The notes below the pieces were generated by a model, which saw nothing but the letters and a program-made list of their open reading frames with translations, searched no databases and was not told the origin of the DNA. From Cellulomonas palmilytica (GTDB lineage Bacteria > Actinomycetota > Actinomycetes > Actinomycetales > Cellulomonadaceae), in the NCBI RefSeq assembly GCF_021590045.1, contig NZ_CP062221.1:496001-560000 (forward strand): 64,000 nucleotides of DNA. The letters run 5' to 3'. Positions 25,437 to 33,198 of the stretch are shown here, in pieces (the stretch's first letter is position 1; every line of letters starts with the position of its first letter). Made by a program: the position numbers and the translations under genes.

Positions 25437-25452
25437 AGCCGAGGAGGTCCCC

Positions 25453-26043
25453 GTGCGCCGACCCACCGCCGCACTCGTCACCGCGTTCGCCGCGCTCGTC
25501 GCGGCGCCGAGCCTCGTCGCGTGCTCGTCGGCAGCCGGCAGCCCCGAGCCCACGGCGACCGCGACCCCCGCCGCCACGGCAGTACCGGACCTCGTCCTGA
25601 CGAGCCCCGACCTCGCGGCCGACGGCACGCTCCCCGCGTGGGCATCGGGGCGGTACTCGTCGGTCTGCCAGGGCGAGAACCGCTCGCCCACGCTGTCCTG
25701 GGAGGGCGGTCCCGACGAGGTCGCGTCCTACGTCCTGACACTGACCGACCCGGCGCACCCGCAGTACGTGCACTGGGTCGTCACCGGCATCCCGGGCGGC
25801 ACCCGCGGTCTCGACCAGGCCGAGGAGGGCGCGATCGACGTCGGCGTCGTCGGGAGCAGCTACCGCGGCGGCGGGATGTACGCCGGGCCGTGCGTGCCGG
25901 GCAACACGTACGTGTACACGCTGTACGCGCTCGACACCGAGGTCGTCGGCGACGCCGCCACCTCGCTCGACGCAGCGCTCGCACTGACCGAGGGGCACGT
26001 GCTCGACGAGGCGACGCTCGAGGTCGTGCCGAGCCCGGGCTGA
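25453..26043 (+). CDS. Secreted PEBP/YbhB-family lipoprotein
   Basis: The 196-residue protein starts at GTG 25453 after GAGGAGG. The signal peptide has a lipobox ending in Cys24 (SLVAC), then a Pro/Thr/Ala linker. Residues 50-195 match the phosphatidylethanolamine-binding/RKIP-like fold: LTSPDLAADGTLP, CQGENRSPTLSWEG, LTDPAHPQYVHWVV, GIPGGTRGL and a YAGPCVPGNTY segment. The ligand pocket motif DPD is here DPA, a mild deviation. Bacterial members have no settled function. It is controlled with, and probably by, the divergent TetR protein. Confidence 0.85.
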   Translation: MRRPTAALVTAFAALVAAPSLVACSSAAGSPEPTATATPAATAVPDLVLTSPDLAADGTLPAWASGRYSSVCQGENRSPTLSWEGGPDEVASYVLTLTDPAHPQYVHWVVTGIPGGTRGLDQAEEGAIDVGVVGSSYRGGGMYAGPCVPGNTYVYTLYALDTEVVGDAATSLDAALALTEGHVLDEATLEVVPSPG

Positions 26044-26119
26044 GCAGTCGCCGCCGGGCGCGTGAGCGGACCAGCTCCTCGCCGCGGACATGCTCGGCCG
26101 ACGACGCACGCCGCTCGAC

Positions 26120-26148
26120 GGGCCGGGACCGCAACCGCGGCCCGGCCC
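26120..26148 (+). terminator. Hairpin terminator after the PEBP gene
   Basis: GGGCCGGGACCGC pairs with GCGGCCCGGCCC across a 4-nt loop with one bulged A, followed by TTCG. It is 76 bp downstream of the PEBP stop and separates it from the next lipoprotein gene. The remaining part of 26044-26264 shows nothing else. Confidence 0.7.
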
Positions 26149-26264
26149 TTCGCCCGTGCGGGTGAACCTCGTCTGCCGGGACCCCCGCCCCTTGGTCCAC
26201 GCCCGATCGGGTGTCAGCATCAGCGCGCAACCCGCACGCTTCCTGACGATCCGAGGTCCCGCGC

Positions 26265-27128
26265 ATGCGCGCCATCACCCGTTCCCTTGCCGCCGCGACG
26301 AGCGTGGCGCTCGCGCTGACCCTCGCCGCGTGCGGGACGTCGTCGGCCGGTTCCGCCGCCACCGCCGACCCCACCGGCGCCGCGACGACCGCGGCCGAGC
26401 CCACCACGAGCCCCGCGGCCGACGACGCGGGCGCTCCGCCGTCGTACACGTCGGCCGAGCTCGTCAGCGTGCTTGCGGCCATCCAGCCGGCCCGGTCGAT
26501 GCGCGCGACCTCGACGACGAGCGCGAGCGGCATGACCGTGACGTCCGAGTCGGCCGTGGTGAACGACGGCGACACCATCGCGGTGGAGAGCGTGAGCGAG
26601 CAGGGCGGCGAGACGATCAGCACCGTCTTCGTCGACGGCGTGTTCTACATGAGCCTCGGCGAGATGACGCAGGGCAAGTTCGTCGAGATCGACCCGACCG
26701 ACACCACCAACCCGCTCGCGGCGTACATGCCGGACATCGACTCGCTGGCGAAGCAGGGAAGCATCCCGCTCAGCGAGGAGATGCTGATCTCGAGCGAGGA
26801 CCTCGGTGTCGAGGAGGTCCAGGGGGTCACGACGCGTCACTACCGCCTCGTGCTCGACACCACCGCGTACATGTCCGTCATGCAGGACGCCAGCGCCCCC
26901 GAGCTCGCCGAGGTGTACGAGCAGATGCCGAAGACGCTCGAGGCGGAGTACTGGTTCGACGAGGACTACCTGGCGGTGCAGTCGACGGTCGAGGTCATGG
27001 GCACGTCGACGACCGTCGTGCTCCGTGACTGGAACGACCCGGGCGTCACCGTCACGGCTCCGGCCGCCGACGAGGTGATCAGCTGGAGCGAGTTCGAGGC
27101 GCTCGCGGAGGCGGCCGCCGGCGCCTGA
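26265..27128 (+). CDS. LppX/LprG-like lipoprotein, copy 2
   Basis: The 287-residue lipoprotein has the lipobox TLAAC (Cys23) and a Thr/Ala-rich linker up to about residue 60. Its mature domain parallels the 23870 protein: TSAELVSVLAAI, SESAVVNDGDTIAV, GVFYMSLGEMTQGKFVEID, VTTRHYRLVLD and a C-terminal EAEYWFDEDYLAVQSTVEV. The two genes share the MRAITR signal start and overall order, so they are paralogues from a duplication that left the TetR/PEBP pair between them. It is probably anchored to the outer face of the membrane; lipid or hydrophobic-ligand binding is an inference. Confidence 0.7.
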   Translation: MRAITRSLAAATSVALALTLAACGTSSAGSAATADPTGAATTAAEPTTSPAADDAGAPPSYTSAELVSVLAAIQPARSMRATSTTSASGMTVTSESAVVNDGDTIAVESVSEQGGETISTVFVDGVFYMSLGEMTQGKFVEIDPTDTTNPLAAYMPDIDSLAKQGSIPLSEEMLISSEDLGVEEVQGVTTRHYRLVLDTTAYMSVMQDASAPELAEVYEQMPKTLEAEYWFDEDYLAVQSTVEVMGTSTTVVLRDWNDPGVTVTAPAADEVISWSEFEALAEAAAGA

Positions 27129-27142
27129 GCCGGCAGCACGTC

Positions 27143-27178
27143 GAGGGGCCGGGACCGCGAGCGCGGCCCCGGCCCCTC
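27143..27178. terminator. Strong hairpin between convergent genes
   Basis: GAGGGGCCGGGACCGCG (27143-27159) pairs with GCGGCCCCGGCCCCTC (27163-27178) with one mismatch and a tiny loop. It lies between the lipoprotein stop (27128) and the end of the convergent acetyltransferase (27202), so it can end both transcripts. Confidence 0.75.
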
Positions 27179-27201
27179 GCTCGTCGGACGGGTGCGAGGC
27201 G

Positions 27202-27804
27202 TCAGAACCGGAGGGTGAGGGTGCGGCCCCAGGCGTGCTGCGCGTACGTCTCGAAGCCGAGGCGGTCGTAGAACGCGATCCCGCCGGTGTTGCGCTCGCT
27301 GACGCCCAGGTGCAGCGCGTGCACGCCGCGGGCGCGCAGCGCGTCGGCGAGCGTGGCGACGAGCTCGCGGCCCCAGCCCTGCCCCTGCAGGCGCGGTGCG
27401 AGGTCGATGTGCAGGTGCGCGGGGAACTCGTCGCAGTGGGGCTCGGGCTCGGTGGGCCAGTCGTGGATGCGGTCGACGAGCACGTGGTCCTGCGTGCCGT
27501 CGCCGGGGTCGGGCACGCGCGGGTACTGGGCCCGCAGCGTGGGCCACCAGTGCGCGTCGAGCCAGCGCAGGAACTCGCGGGAGTCGGCGGTCGCGACGAC
27601 GTACCCGCCGACTCCGTGCTCGTCGACGAGGACGAACGTGAGGCCGGGGTCGGCGACGGGATAGGGCCCGGCGTAGACGTGCCCGATGAGGTCGGGGTTG
27701 CGGTAGAGCGCGGTGGCGTCCCCGCCGGCGTCCGCGGTGAGCAGGCAGAGCCGGTAGATGCCGGAGAGGTCGACGGGGTGGAAGGGACGGATCGTCGGCG
27801 GCAT
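27202..27804 (-). CDS. GNAT-family N-acetyltransferase
   Basis: The 200-residue single GNAT domain begins IRPFHPVDLSGIYRLCL. It has the acetyl-CoA binding motif A QGQGWGRELVATLADAL near residues 140-156, preceded by HLHIDLAPRL, and ends with the usual GIAFYDRLGFETY segment. The acceptor substrate is unknown. The whole protein looks intact and cytosolic. It is divergent from the acyl-CoA ligase gene. Confidence 0.88.
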   Translation of the reverse strand: MPPTIRPFHPVDLSGIYRLCLLTADAGGDATALYRNPDLIGHVYAGPYPVADPGLTFVLVDEHGVGGYVVATADSREFLRWLDAHWWPTLRAQYPRVPDPGDGTQDHVLVDRIHDWPTEPEPHCDEFPAHLHIDLAPRLQGQGWGRELVATLADALRARGVHALHLGVSERNTGGIAFYDRLGFETYAQHAWGRTLTLRF

Positions 27805-27858
27805 CCCCCGATCTCACCAGAGTCGTGGGCGCCGCGTCGCCCGGATGACGGAAGCCAC

Positions 27859-27893
27859 AAGTTACGGAGTAGTAACTTACGGTCCCGTAGGTT
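27859..27893. promoter_or_regulatory. Double palindrome upstream of the acyl-CoA ligase gene
   Basis: AACTTACGGTCCCGTAGGTT (27874-27893) is a near-perfect palindrome of 9-bp arms, just 10 bp before the ligase ATG. An overlapping palindrome AAGTTAC-GGAGTA-GTAACTT occupies 27859-27878. The A/T content is locally high. Motifs of this type, TACGG..CCGTA, are typical of TetR-like regulators of fatty-acid genes; the regulator is not in the window. Confidence 0.6.
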
Positions 27894-27903
27894 AGCCTGA
27901 GGC

Positions 27904-29634
27904 ATGACCTGGAACGGGCAGGAGCCCGACCGCACGACCGCCGACGGCGCCACCGAGCCCGTCACCAGCGCCGCGACCTCGCCCGTCGCCCTCCCCCCGC
28001 TGCCCGACGAACCGCTCACCGCGGCCCTCGCCCGCGCCGCCGCCGACCACGCCGACCGCGTCGCCGTCGACTTCCTCGGCGCGACGACGACGTACCGCGC
28101 CCTGGCCGACGAGGTCGCGCGCGCCGCCGCCGCGCTCGTCGCGCTCGGTGTCCGCGCCGGTGACCGCGTCGCGATCGCGCTGCCCAACTGCACCCAGCAC
28201 CTCGTCGCGTTCTACGCCGTGCTGCGCGTCGGCGCCGTCGTCGTCGAGCACAACCCCACGTACTCCGCCGACGAGCTCGCGCACCAGCTCGCCGACTCCG
28301 GCGCGAGCGTCGCGCTGACCTGGACCAAGGCCGTGCCCGCGGTCCTCGAGGCGCGCGAGCGCACCGACGCGCTCGCCGGGCTGCAGGTCGTCGCCGTGGA
28401 CCTCGTGCACGACCTGACCACCAAGGACCGGCTCCTGCTGCGGCTCCCCGTCGCCAAGGCCCGGCGCACCGCCGCCGCGATGCGCGGCCCCGTCCCCGCC
28501 GACGTCCCGCTGTGGCACCGGCTCGTGCGCGCCGCCCGCCCGCTGCCCGCGTCGCACCCCGGGCCGCGCTCGTCGGACGTCGCCCTGCTGCAGTACACCG
28601 GCGGCACGACCGGCACCCCCAAGGCCGCCGTGCTCACGCACGCCAACCTCGTCGCGAACGCCGAGCAGGGCCACGCGTGGACCCGCCACGAGCGCGGGCG
28701 CGAGGTCGTCTACGGCGTGCTGCCGTTCTTCCACGCGTTCGGGCTGACGCTGTGCCTGTCGTACTCGACACGGATCGCCGCGACGCTCGTCGTGCTCCCG
28801 TCGTTCGACCCCGCGCTCGTGCTCGCCGCGCAGCGCCGCCGCCCCGGCACGTTCATCCCCGCCGTGCCGCCCATGCTCGACCGGCTCGTCACCGCCGCCG
28901 AGAAGCAGGGCGTCTCCCTGCACTCCTTCACGCGCGCGATCTCCGGCGCCATGGCCCTGCCGCCCGCGACCGCGCAGCGCTGGGAGGAGGCCACCGGCGG
29001 GCTCGTCGTCGAGGGCTACGGCATGACCGAGACCTCGCCCGTCGCGCTCGGCAACCCGTTCGACGCCTCGCGTCGCCCCGGCGCGCTCGGCCTGCCGTTC
29101 CCCGGCACCGAGATCCGCGTCGTCTCCCAGGAGGACCCCACGCTCGACGTCCCGCCCGGCGAGGCGGGCGAGCTGCTCGTGCGCGGCCCGCAGGTGTTCG
29201 CCGGGTACTGGAACCGGCCCGACGAGACCGCGGGGCAGCTCCTCGCGGACGGCTGGCTGCGCACCGGTGACGTCGTGCGCGTCGACGACGGGTTCGTCCT
29301 GCTCGTCGACCGCATCAAGGAGATGATCGTGACCGGCGGGTTCAAGGTGTACCCGTCGCAGGTCGAGGACCACCTGCGCAACCTGCCGGGCGTCGCCGAC
29401 GTCGCGGTCGTGGGCGTGCCGGGCGGTGACCTCGGCGAGTCCGTCGTCGCGGCGCTCGTGCTGCGCGAGGGGCACGACGTCGACCTCGCGGCCGTGCGCG
29501 AGTGGTGCGGGCGCCGGCTCGCGCGCTACGCCGTGCCGCGCCGGGTCGTCGTGCTGCCCGACCTGCCGCGCTCGCAGGTCGGCAAGGTGCTGCGGCGCGT
29601 CGTGCGCGACCAGGTGCTCGCCCTGCCGAGCTGA
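27904..29634 (+). CDS. Long-chain fatty acid-CoA ligase / AMP-forming synthetase
   Basis: The 576-residue ANL-superfamily enzyme has the P-loop-like TGGTTGTPKAAVLTH (about 235-249), GYGMTETSP, the hinge region GWLRTGDVVRVDD and a C-terminal VTGGFKVYPSQVE. The catalytic-Lys segment is near RSQVGKVLRR at the end. It activates a carboxylic acid, probably a fatty acid, as an acyl-adenylate and transfers it to CoA. The start is ATG 27904, 10 bp after a palindromic operator. The first 25 residues are hydrophilic and poorly conserved. A strong terminator follows. Confidence 0.9.
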   Translation: MTWNGQEPDRTTADGATEPVTSAATSPVALPPLPDEPLTAALARAAADHADRVAVDFLGATTTYRALADEVARAAAALVALGVRAGDRVAIALPNCTQHLVAFYAVLRVGAVVVEHNPTYSADELAHQLADSGASVALTWTKAVPAVLEARERTDALAGLQVVAVDLVHDLTTKDRLLLRLPVAKARRTAAAMRGPVPADVPLWHRLVRAARPLPASHPGPRSSDVALLQYTGGTTGTPKAAVLTHANLVANAEQGHAWTRHERGREVVYGVLPFFHAFGLTLCLSYSTRIAATLVVLPSFDPALVLAAQRRRPGTFIPAVPPMLDRLVTAAEKQGVSLHSFTRAISGAMALPPATAQRWEEATGGLVVEGYGMTETSPVALGNPFDASRRPGALGLPFPGTEIRVVSQEDPTLDVPPGEAGELLVRGPQVFAGYWNRPDETAGQLLADGWLRTGDVVRVDDGFVLLVDRIKEMIVTGGFKVYPSQVEDHLRNLPGVADVAVVGVPGGDLGESVVAALVLREGHDVDLAAVREWCGRRLARYAVPRRVVVLPDLPRSQVGKVLRRVVRDQVLALPS

Positions 29635-29649
29635 CGCCCGGCCGTGCAC

Positions 29650-29684
29650 AGGTCCGGCGGAACTGCCGCCTCACCGCCGGACCT
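29650..29684 (+). terminator. Hairpin terminator after the acyl-CoA ligase gene
   Basis: AGGTCCGGCGG (29650-29660) and CCGCCGGACCT (29674-29684) form a perfect 11-bp stem 16 bp after the stop. It lies only 18 bp before the next start codon, which leaves little room for a separate promoter for the next gene. Confidence 0.75.
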
Positions 29685-29701
29685 GATGTCAGACTCGGCG
29701 C

Positions 29702-31393
29702 ATGCTCTCGAGGATCATCGCCGTCGGCGCGCTCGCGGTCGCCCTCGTCGCCGGGTCGCTGACCCCCGCGACCGCGGCCCCCACGACCGTCACGTACACC
29801 GGGCGCGTCACCGCCGCCGGCAAGGCGCTCCCCAAGCCCGTGCACGTGCGCTGGTACGAGCCGGCGACCGGGCTCAACGCCTCGACGCTCACGCGGGCCG
29901 ACGGCACGTACTCGCTCCTCGTGCCGGGGCGCGTGTCGCAGTGGGTGCTGGTGGCCAACCCGTACGAGGAAGAGCGCTCGTACTACGACAACTACCAGGA
30001 CCTGCGCACGTTCGCGCCGCAGTACGTGGGCGCTGACGGCGCCACCGACCACGCCTGGGAGGGCCTCGAGCTGCGCCCCGCGCCCACGCAGGACGCCACG
30101 GTCGACATCGACCTCGTGCCGACGGGGACCGTCGTCGGCACGGTCACCGGCGGAGGCGAGGGGACGGAGGTCCTCCTGGAGCGCGCCGACGGCGGCCGGA
30201 CGTTCGTCGACGGCAAGCGGGTGCGCGACGGCTCCTACGTGTTCCGGTTCCTGATCCCGGGCCGGTACCGCGTCCTCGTCCACCGGGGTGGGACCTGGAC
30301 CCCCGTGCACACGACGACCGTGACGGTGCGCGGCGGTGACGAGATCCCGGTCCGCACCGAGCTGCGCGCCGGCGGGACGGTCACCGGTCGCCTGCTGCGC
30401 TCCGGCCGTCCGGTCGCCGGCGTCGAGGTCACCCTGGCGGGCACGTACTTCGCCCGCAGGCTCACGAGCGACGCGCAGGGCCGCTACCGCGCGGACGACG
30501 TGCCGCCCGGCACGTACCGCATCAGCGAGTCCGGCGACGAGAACGGGTGGACGTCGGGCTCCGGCCTGCTCAAGGTCACGTCGAACGCGACGACGACCCG
30601 CGACCTCAAGCTGGTGCGTGAGGGCCGGCTCACGGTCGACGCACGCGGGCAGGACGTCGCGCTCGCCGACGCCGACGGCACCTGGCGGCGATGGCTCTTC
30701 AGCGACCACAGCCTGACGCTGCCGCCCGGTCAGTACCTCGTCTGGACGAAGGCGAAGAGCGGCTGGTCGCGCACCGCCGTGACGATCCGCTCCGGCAAGC
30801 TGACCCAGACCGGGAAGCTGCGTGCGGACCGCCCGTTCGTGACCGTCCGCGGGAAGATCACGGGCGGCGGCGCGTCCACGACCTCCCGACCCAAGACGGT
30901 CCGCGTCTGCGACCTCACGTGCGACGTCCCGCCGACGGGCTTCACCCCCGCGCCCGTCAGCGTCGCGGCGGACGGGACGTTCGTGGCCACCTCGGTCATC
31001 CCGGGGGCGGTCTCCGTCACCGCGAGCCAGAAGGGCTGGCAGCCCGTGACGAAGAAGGCCGTCACGGGAGGGTCGTCGACGAGGGTCGACGTGCGGCTGA
31101 CCACGCAGGGCGGCGCGCTGCGCGTGAAGCTGGTGACGCCGAACGGCGTCCCGCTGACCGGCCGGGTCAGCCTGACGAGCGACACCGTGACCGAGTCCTT
31201 CTGGCTCGAGAACGGCTCCATCGACACGTGGGACGGCCGGATCGCGCCCGGGACGTACCGGATCACGTCCGACGAGATCGTGGGCTCGCGCGGCGCGGCC
31301 ACGCCGTTCTGGCTCGACGTGCCCGGCACGTTCACCGTGCGGCCCGGCGAGAGGGTGGACCTGGGCACCGTGCGGACCGTGCTGCAGCGATAG
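29702..31393 (+). CDS. Secreted carboxypeptidase-regulatory-like repeat protein, tandem copy 1
   Basis: The 563-residue protein has a Sec signal peptide (hydrophobic VGALAVALVAG, cleavage after ATAA near residue 26). The mature part is almost all beta-sandwich units of the carboxypeptidase-regulatory/CNA-B-like type, seen as recurring DGTYSL, GRYRV, GTVTGRLL, GRYRADDVPPGTYRIS and GTYRIT patterns. A conserved CX3C pair (VCDLTCD, about residue 403) occurs at the same place in the two following paralogues, suggesting a disulphide. It lacks a sortase signal or membrane anchor and is probably released or wall-associated. No enzyme domain is visible. It is the first of three tandem paralogues; its function is unknown. 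Confidence 0.75.
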   Translation: MLSRIIAVGALAVALVAGSLTPATAAPTTVTYTGRVTAAGKALPKPVHVRWYEPATGLNASTLTRADGTYSLLVPGRVSQWVLVANPYEEERSYYDNYQDLRTFAPQYVGADGATDHAWEGLELRPAPTQDATVDIDLVPTGTVVGTVTGGGEGTEVLLERADGGRTFVDGKRVRDGSYVFRFLIPGRYRVLVHRGGTWTPVHTTTVTVRGGDEIPVRTELRAGGTVTGRLLRSGRPVAGVEVTLAGTYFARRLTSDAQGRYRADDVPPGTYRISESGDENGWTSGSGLLKVTSNATTTRDLKLVREGRLTVDARGQDVALADADGTWRRWLFSDHSLTLPPGQYLVWTKAKSGWSRTAVTIRSGKLTQTGKLRADRPFVTVRGKITGGGASTTSRPKTVRVCDLTCDVPPTGFTPAPVSVAADGTFVATSVIPGAVSVTASQKGWQPVTKKAVTGGSSTRVDVRLTTQGGALRVKLVTPNGVPLTGRVSLTSDTVTESFWLENGSIDTWDGRIAPGTYRITSDEIVGSRGAATPFWLDVPGTFTVRPGERVDLGTVRTVLQR

Positions 31394-31399
31394 GACGGG

Positions 31400-31415
31400 T
31401 GTGACCGTCGTCACG
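31400..31415 (+). promoter_or_regulatory. CRP/GlxR-like site upstream of tandem copy 2
   Basis: TGTGACCGTCGTCACG fits TGTGA-N6-TCACA in 9 of 10 conserved positions. It starts 7 bp after the previous stop and lies 43 bp upstream of the ATG at 31458. The same type of site occurs before copy 3. Confidence 0.45.
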
Positions 31416-31423
31416 ATCCGGAC

Positions 31424-31440
31424 CCGGGCAGAACGCCCGG
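31424..31440 (+). terminator. Small hairpin between tandem copies 1 and 2
   Basis: CCGGGC and GCCCGG form a 6-bp stem with a 5-nt loop, 31 bp after the copy 1 stop and 18 bp before the copy 2 start. It could act as a weak terminator or a leader structure. Confidence 0.3.
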
Positions 31441-31457
31441 ATGCCACAATCTGGCGC

Positions 31458-33131
31458 ATGCTCCCGAGGTTCGCCACCGTCGGCGCGCTCGCCGTCGCCC
31501 TCGTCCTCAGCACGCTCACCCCGGCCGGGGCGGCCGACGACACGGTGACCTACACGGGCCGGGTGACCGTCGGCGGGGCCACGCTGGCGGTCCCGGTGCA
31601 CGTCGGCTGGTACGAGCCCGCGAGCGGCGACCAGGGCTCGGTCCTGACCGCGAGCGACGGCACCTACGCGCTACCCGTCCCCGTGAGCACCTCCGACTGG
31701 GCGCTCGTCGCGAACCACGGGTCCGGCGACCCGCTCACCTACGCGCCGGAGTTCGTCGGCGCCGACGGGCGGGGCGACCACGCGTGGCAGGCCCTCGACC
31801 TGCGCCCCGACGCCACGCAGGACGCGACGGTCGACATCGACCTCGACGCACGCGGCTCGATCGCCGGTACCGCGACCGGCTTCGCGCCCGGGCACGCCTG
31901 GGTCGACCTCAAGCGCGCCGACGGCAAGGGACACCTGCACGACGCGCAGCGCGACGTCCGCGACGACGGCGCGTTCGAGTTCCGCGACCTCGTGCCCGGC
32001 CGCTACCGCGTGGTCCTGCACCCCGCCCGCGACGACCGGACGATCACCACGTCGGCGGTCGTCACCGTCCGGCCCGGGCAGCAGTCCGCGTTGCCGCTGG
32101 TCGCGTCGACGGGCGGCACCCTCACCGGACGCCTGCTCGGGTTCGGCAGGCCGGTGGCCGGCGTCCGCGTGACGGTCCACGGCGACGGCGCGACGCGCCA
32201 GGTCACGACGGACGCGCAGGGGCGCTACCGGGTGCCCGGGCTGCCCGCCGGCACCTACCGGGTCGCGGAGAGCGGCGTGGACAACGGCTGGTCGTCGGGC
32301 AGCGGGCTCGTGCGCGTGAGGGTCGGGGCGACCACGACGCGCGACCTGACGCTCGAGCGCGAGGGCGCGCTGGTCGTGCGGGCGCCGGACCTGCTCGTCG
32401 TCCTGGCCGACGTGGGCGGCAACCGGGTGCGGGAGCTCGACCGCACGCGCGTGACCGTCCCGCCCGGTCGCTACCTCCTGTACGCGGCCAGCGGCCTGCG
32501 CTGGACCCGCACGGACGTCACGGTCCGCGCCGGGAAGGTCACCGACGCCGGCACGCCGCGCCCCGACAAGGCGTTCGTCAGCGTCCGCGGCGAGGTCACC
32601 GGCGGCGACACCCGCGCGAACGCCAAGAAGCGCACCGTCGCCGTGTGCGACACCCTGTGCGGCGGTCCCGACGGCCGCACGGCCACCGTCCGCGCCGACG
32701 GGACGTACACCGTGAGCGGCGTGGTGCCCGGGGTCGCGCTCGTCCAGGCCGAGCAGGCCGGGTGGCAGCCGGGACGCACCGTCACGCGCATCGGCACCTC
32801 GGCTGCGACGAACCTGCAGCTGCGCCTCACGACCGAGAACGCCCGCGTGCGCGGCACGCTGCGCTACCGGGGCGCGCCCGTCCAGGGCAGCGTCTCGTTC
32901 TCCCGGTCGGGGGCGGTCGCGCTCACGCGCGAGCTCACGGGCGGCGCGCTCGACACCGGGACGGCCCGGCTCGCCCCCGGCACCTACCGGATGACGCTCG
33001 ACGCGCCGGCCGGCTCGTACCTCGCCCGCACCCCGTTCTGGTACGACCTGCCCGGCGACCTGGGAACCGTGACCGTGAGGTCCGGCCAGACGCTCGACCT
33101 GGGGACCGTCGAGGTCGCGTTCCGCCGTTAG
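31458..33131 (+). CDS. Secreted carboxypeptidase-regulatory-like repeat protein, tandem copy 2
   Basis: The 557-residue protein starts at ATG 31458, where a signal peptide begins (MLPRFATVGALAVALVL, cleavage after AGAA). The frame extends upstream but that part is the regulatory region. It is colinear with copies 1 and 3: VTYTGRVTVGG at the N-terminus, GRYRVPGLPAGTYRVAES, a CX3C pair in VCDTLCG, and a C-terminal TPFWYDLPG. It consists of repeated beta-sandwich units and has no catalytic motif. A CRP/GlxR-like palindrome lies upstream, so expression may respond to carbon status. Confidence 0.75.
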   Translation: MLPRFATVGALAVALVLSTLTPAGAADDTVTYTGRVTVGGATLAVPVHVGWYEPASGDQGSVLTASDGTYALPVPVSTSDWALVANHGSGDPLTYAPEFVGADGRGDHAWQALDLRPDATQDATVDIDLDARGSIAGTATGFAPGHAWVDLKRADGKGHLHDAQRDVRDDGAFEFRDLVPGRYRVVLHPARDDRTITTSAVVTVRPGQQSALPLVASTGGTLTGRLLGFGRPVAGVRVTVHGDGATRQVTTDAQGRYRVPGLPAGTYRVAESGVDNGWSSGSGLVRVRVGATTTRDLTLEREGALVVRAPDLLVVLADVGGNRVRELDRTRVTVPPGRYLLYAASGLRWTRTDVTVRAGKVTDAGTPRPDKAFVSVRGEVTGGDTRANAKKRTVAVCDTLCGGPDGRTATVRADGTYTVSGVVPGVALVQAEQAGWQPGRTVTRIGTSAATNLQLRLTTENARVRGTLRYRGAPVQGSVSFSRSGAVALTRELTGGALDTGTARLAPGTYRMTLDAPAGSYLARTPFWYDLPGDLGTVTVRSGQTLDLGTVEVAFRR

Positions 33132-33174
33132 GGGTGTTCTGCCCGGGTCGGGGCACGGGTGATGGCGCATTCCG

Positions 33175-33190
33175 TGTGACCGCTGTCACA
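33175..33190 (+). promoter_or_regulatory. CRP/GlxR-like site upstream of tandem copy 3
   Basis: TGTGACCGCTGTCACA is a perfect TGTGA-N6-TCACA match. It lies just 8 bp before the ATG at 33199, so binding would cover the transcription start or ribosome site and most likely repress. Confidence 0.55.
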
Positions 33191-33198
33191 CTGCGGCC

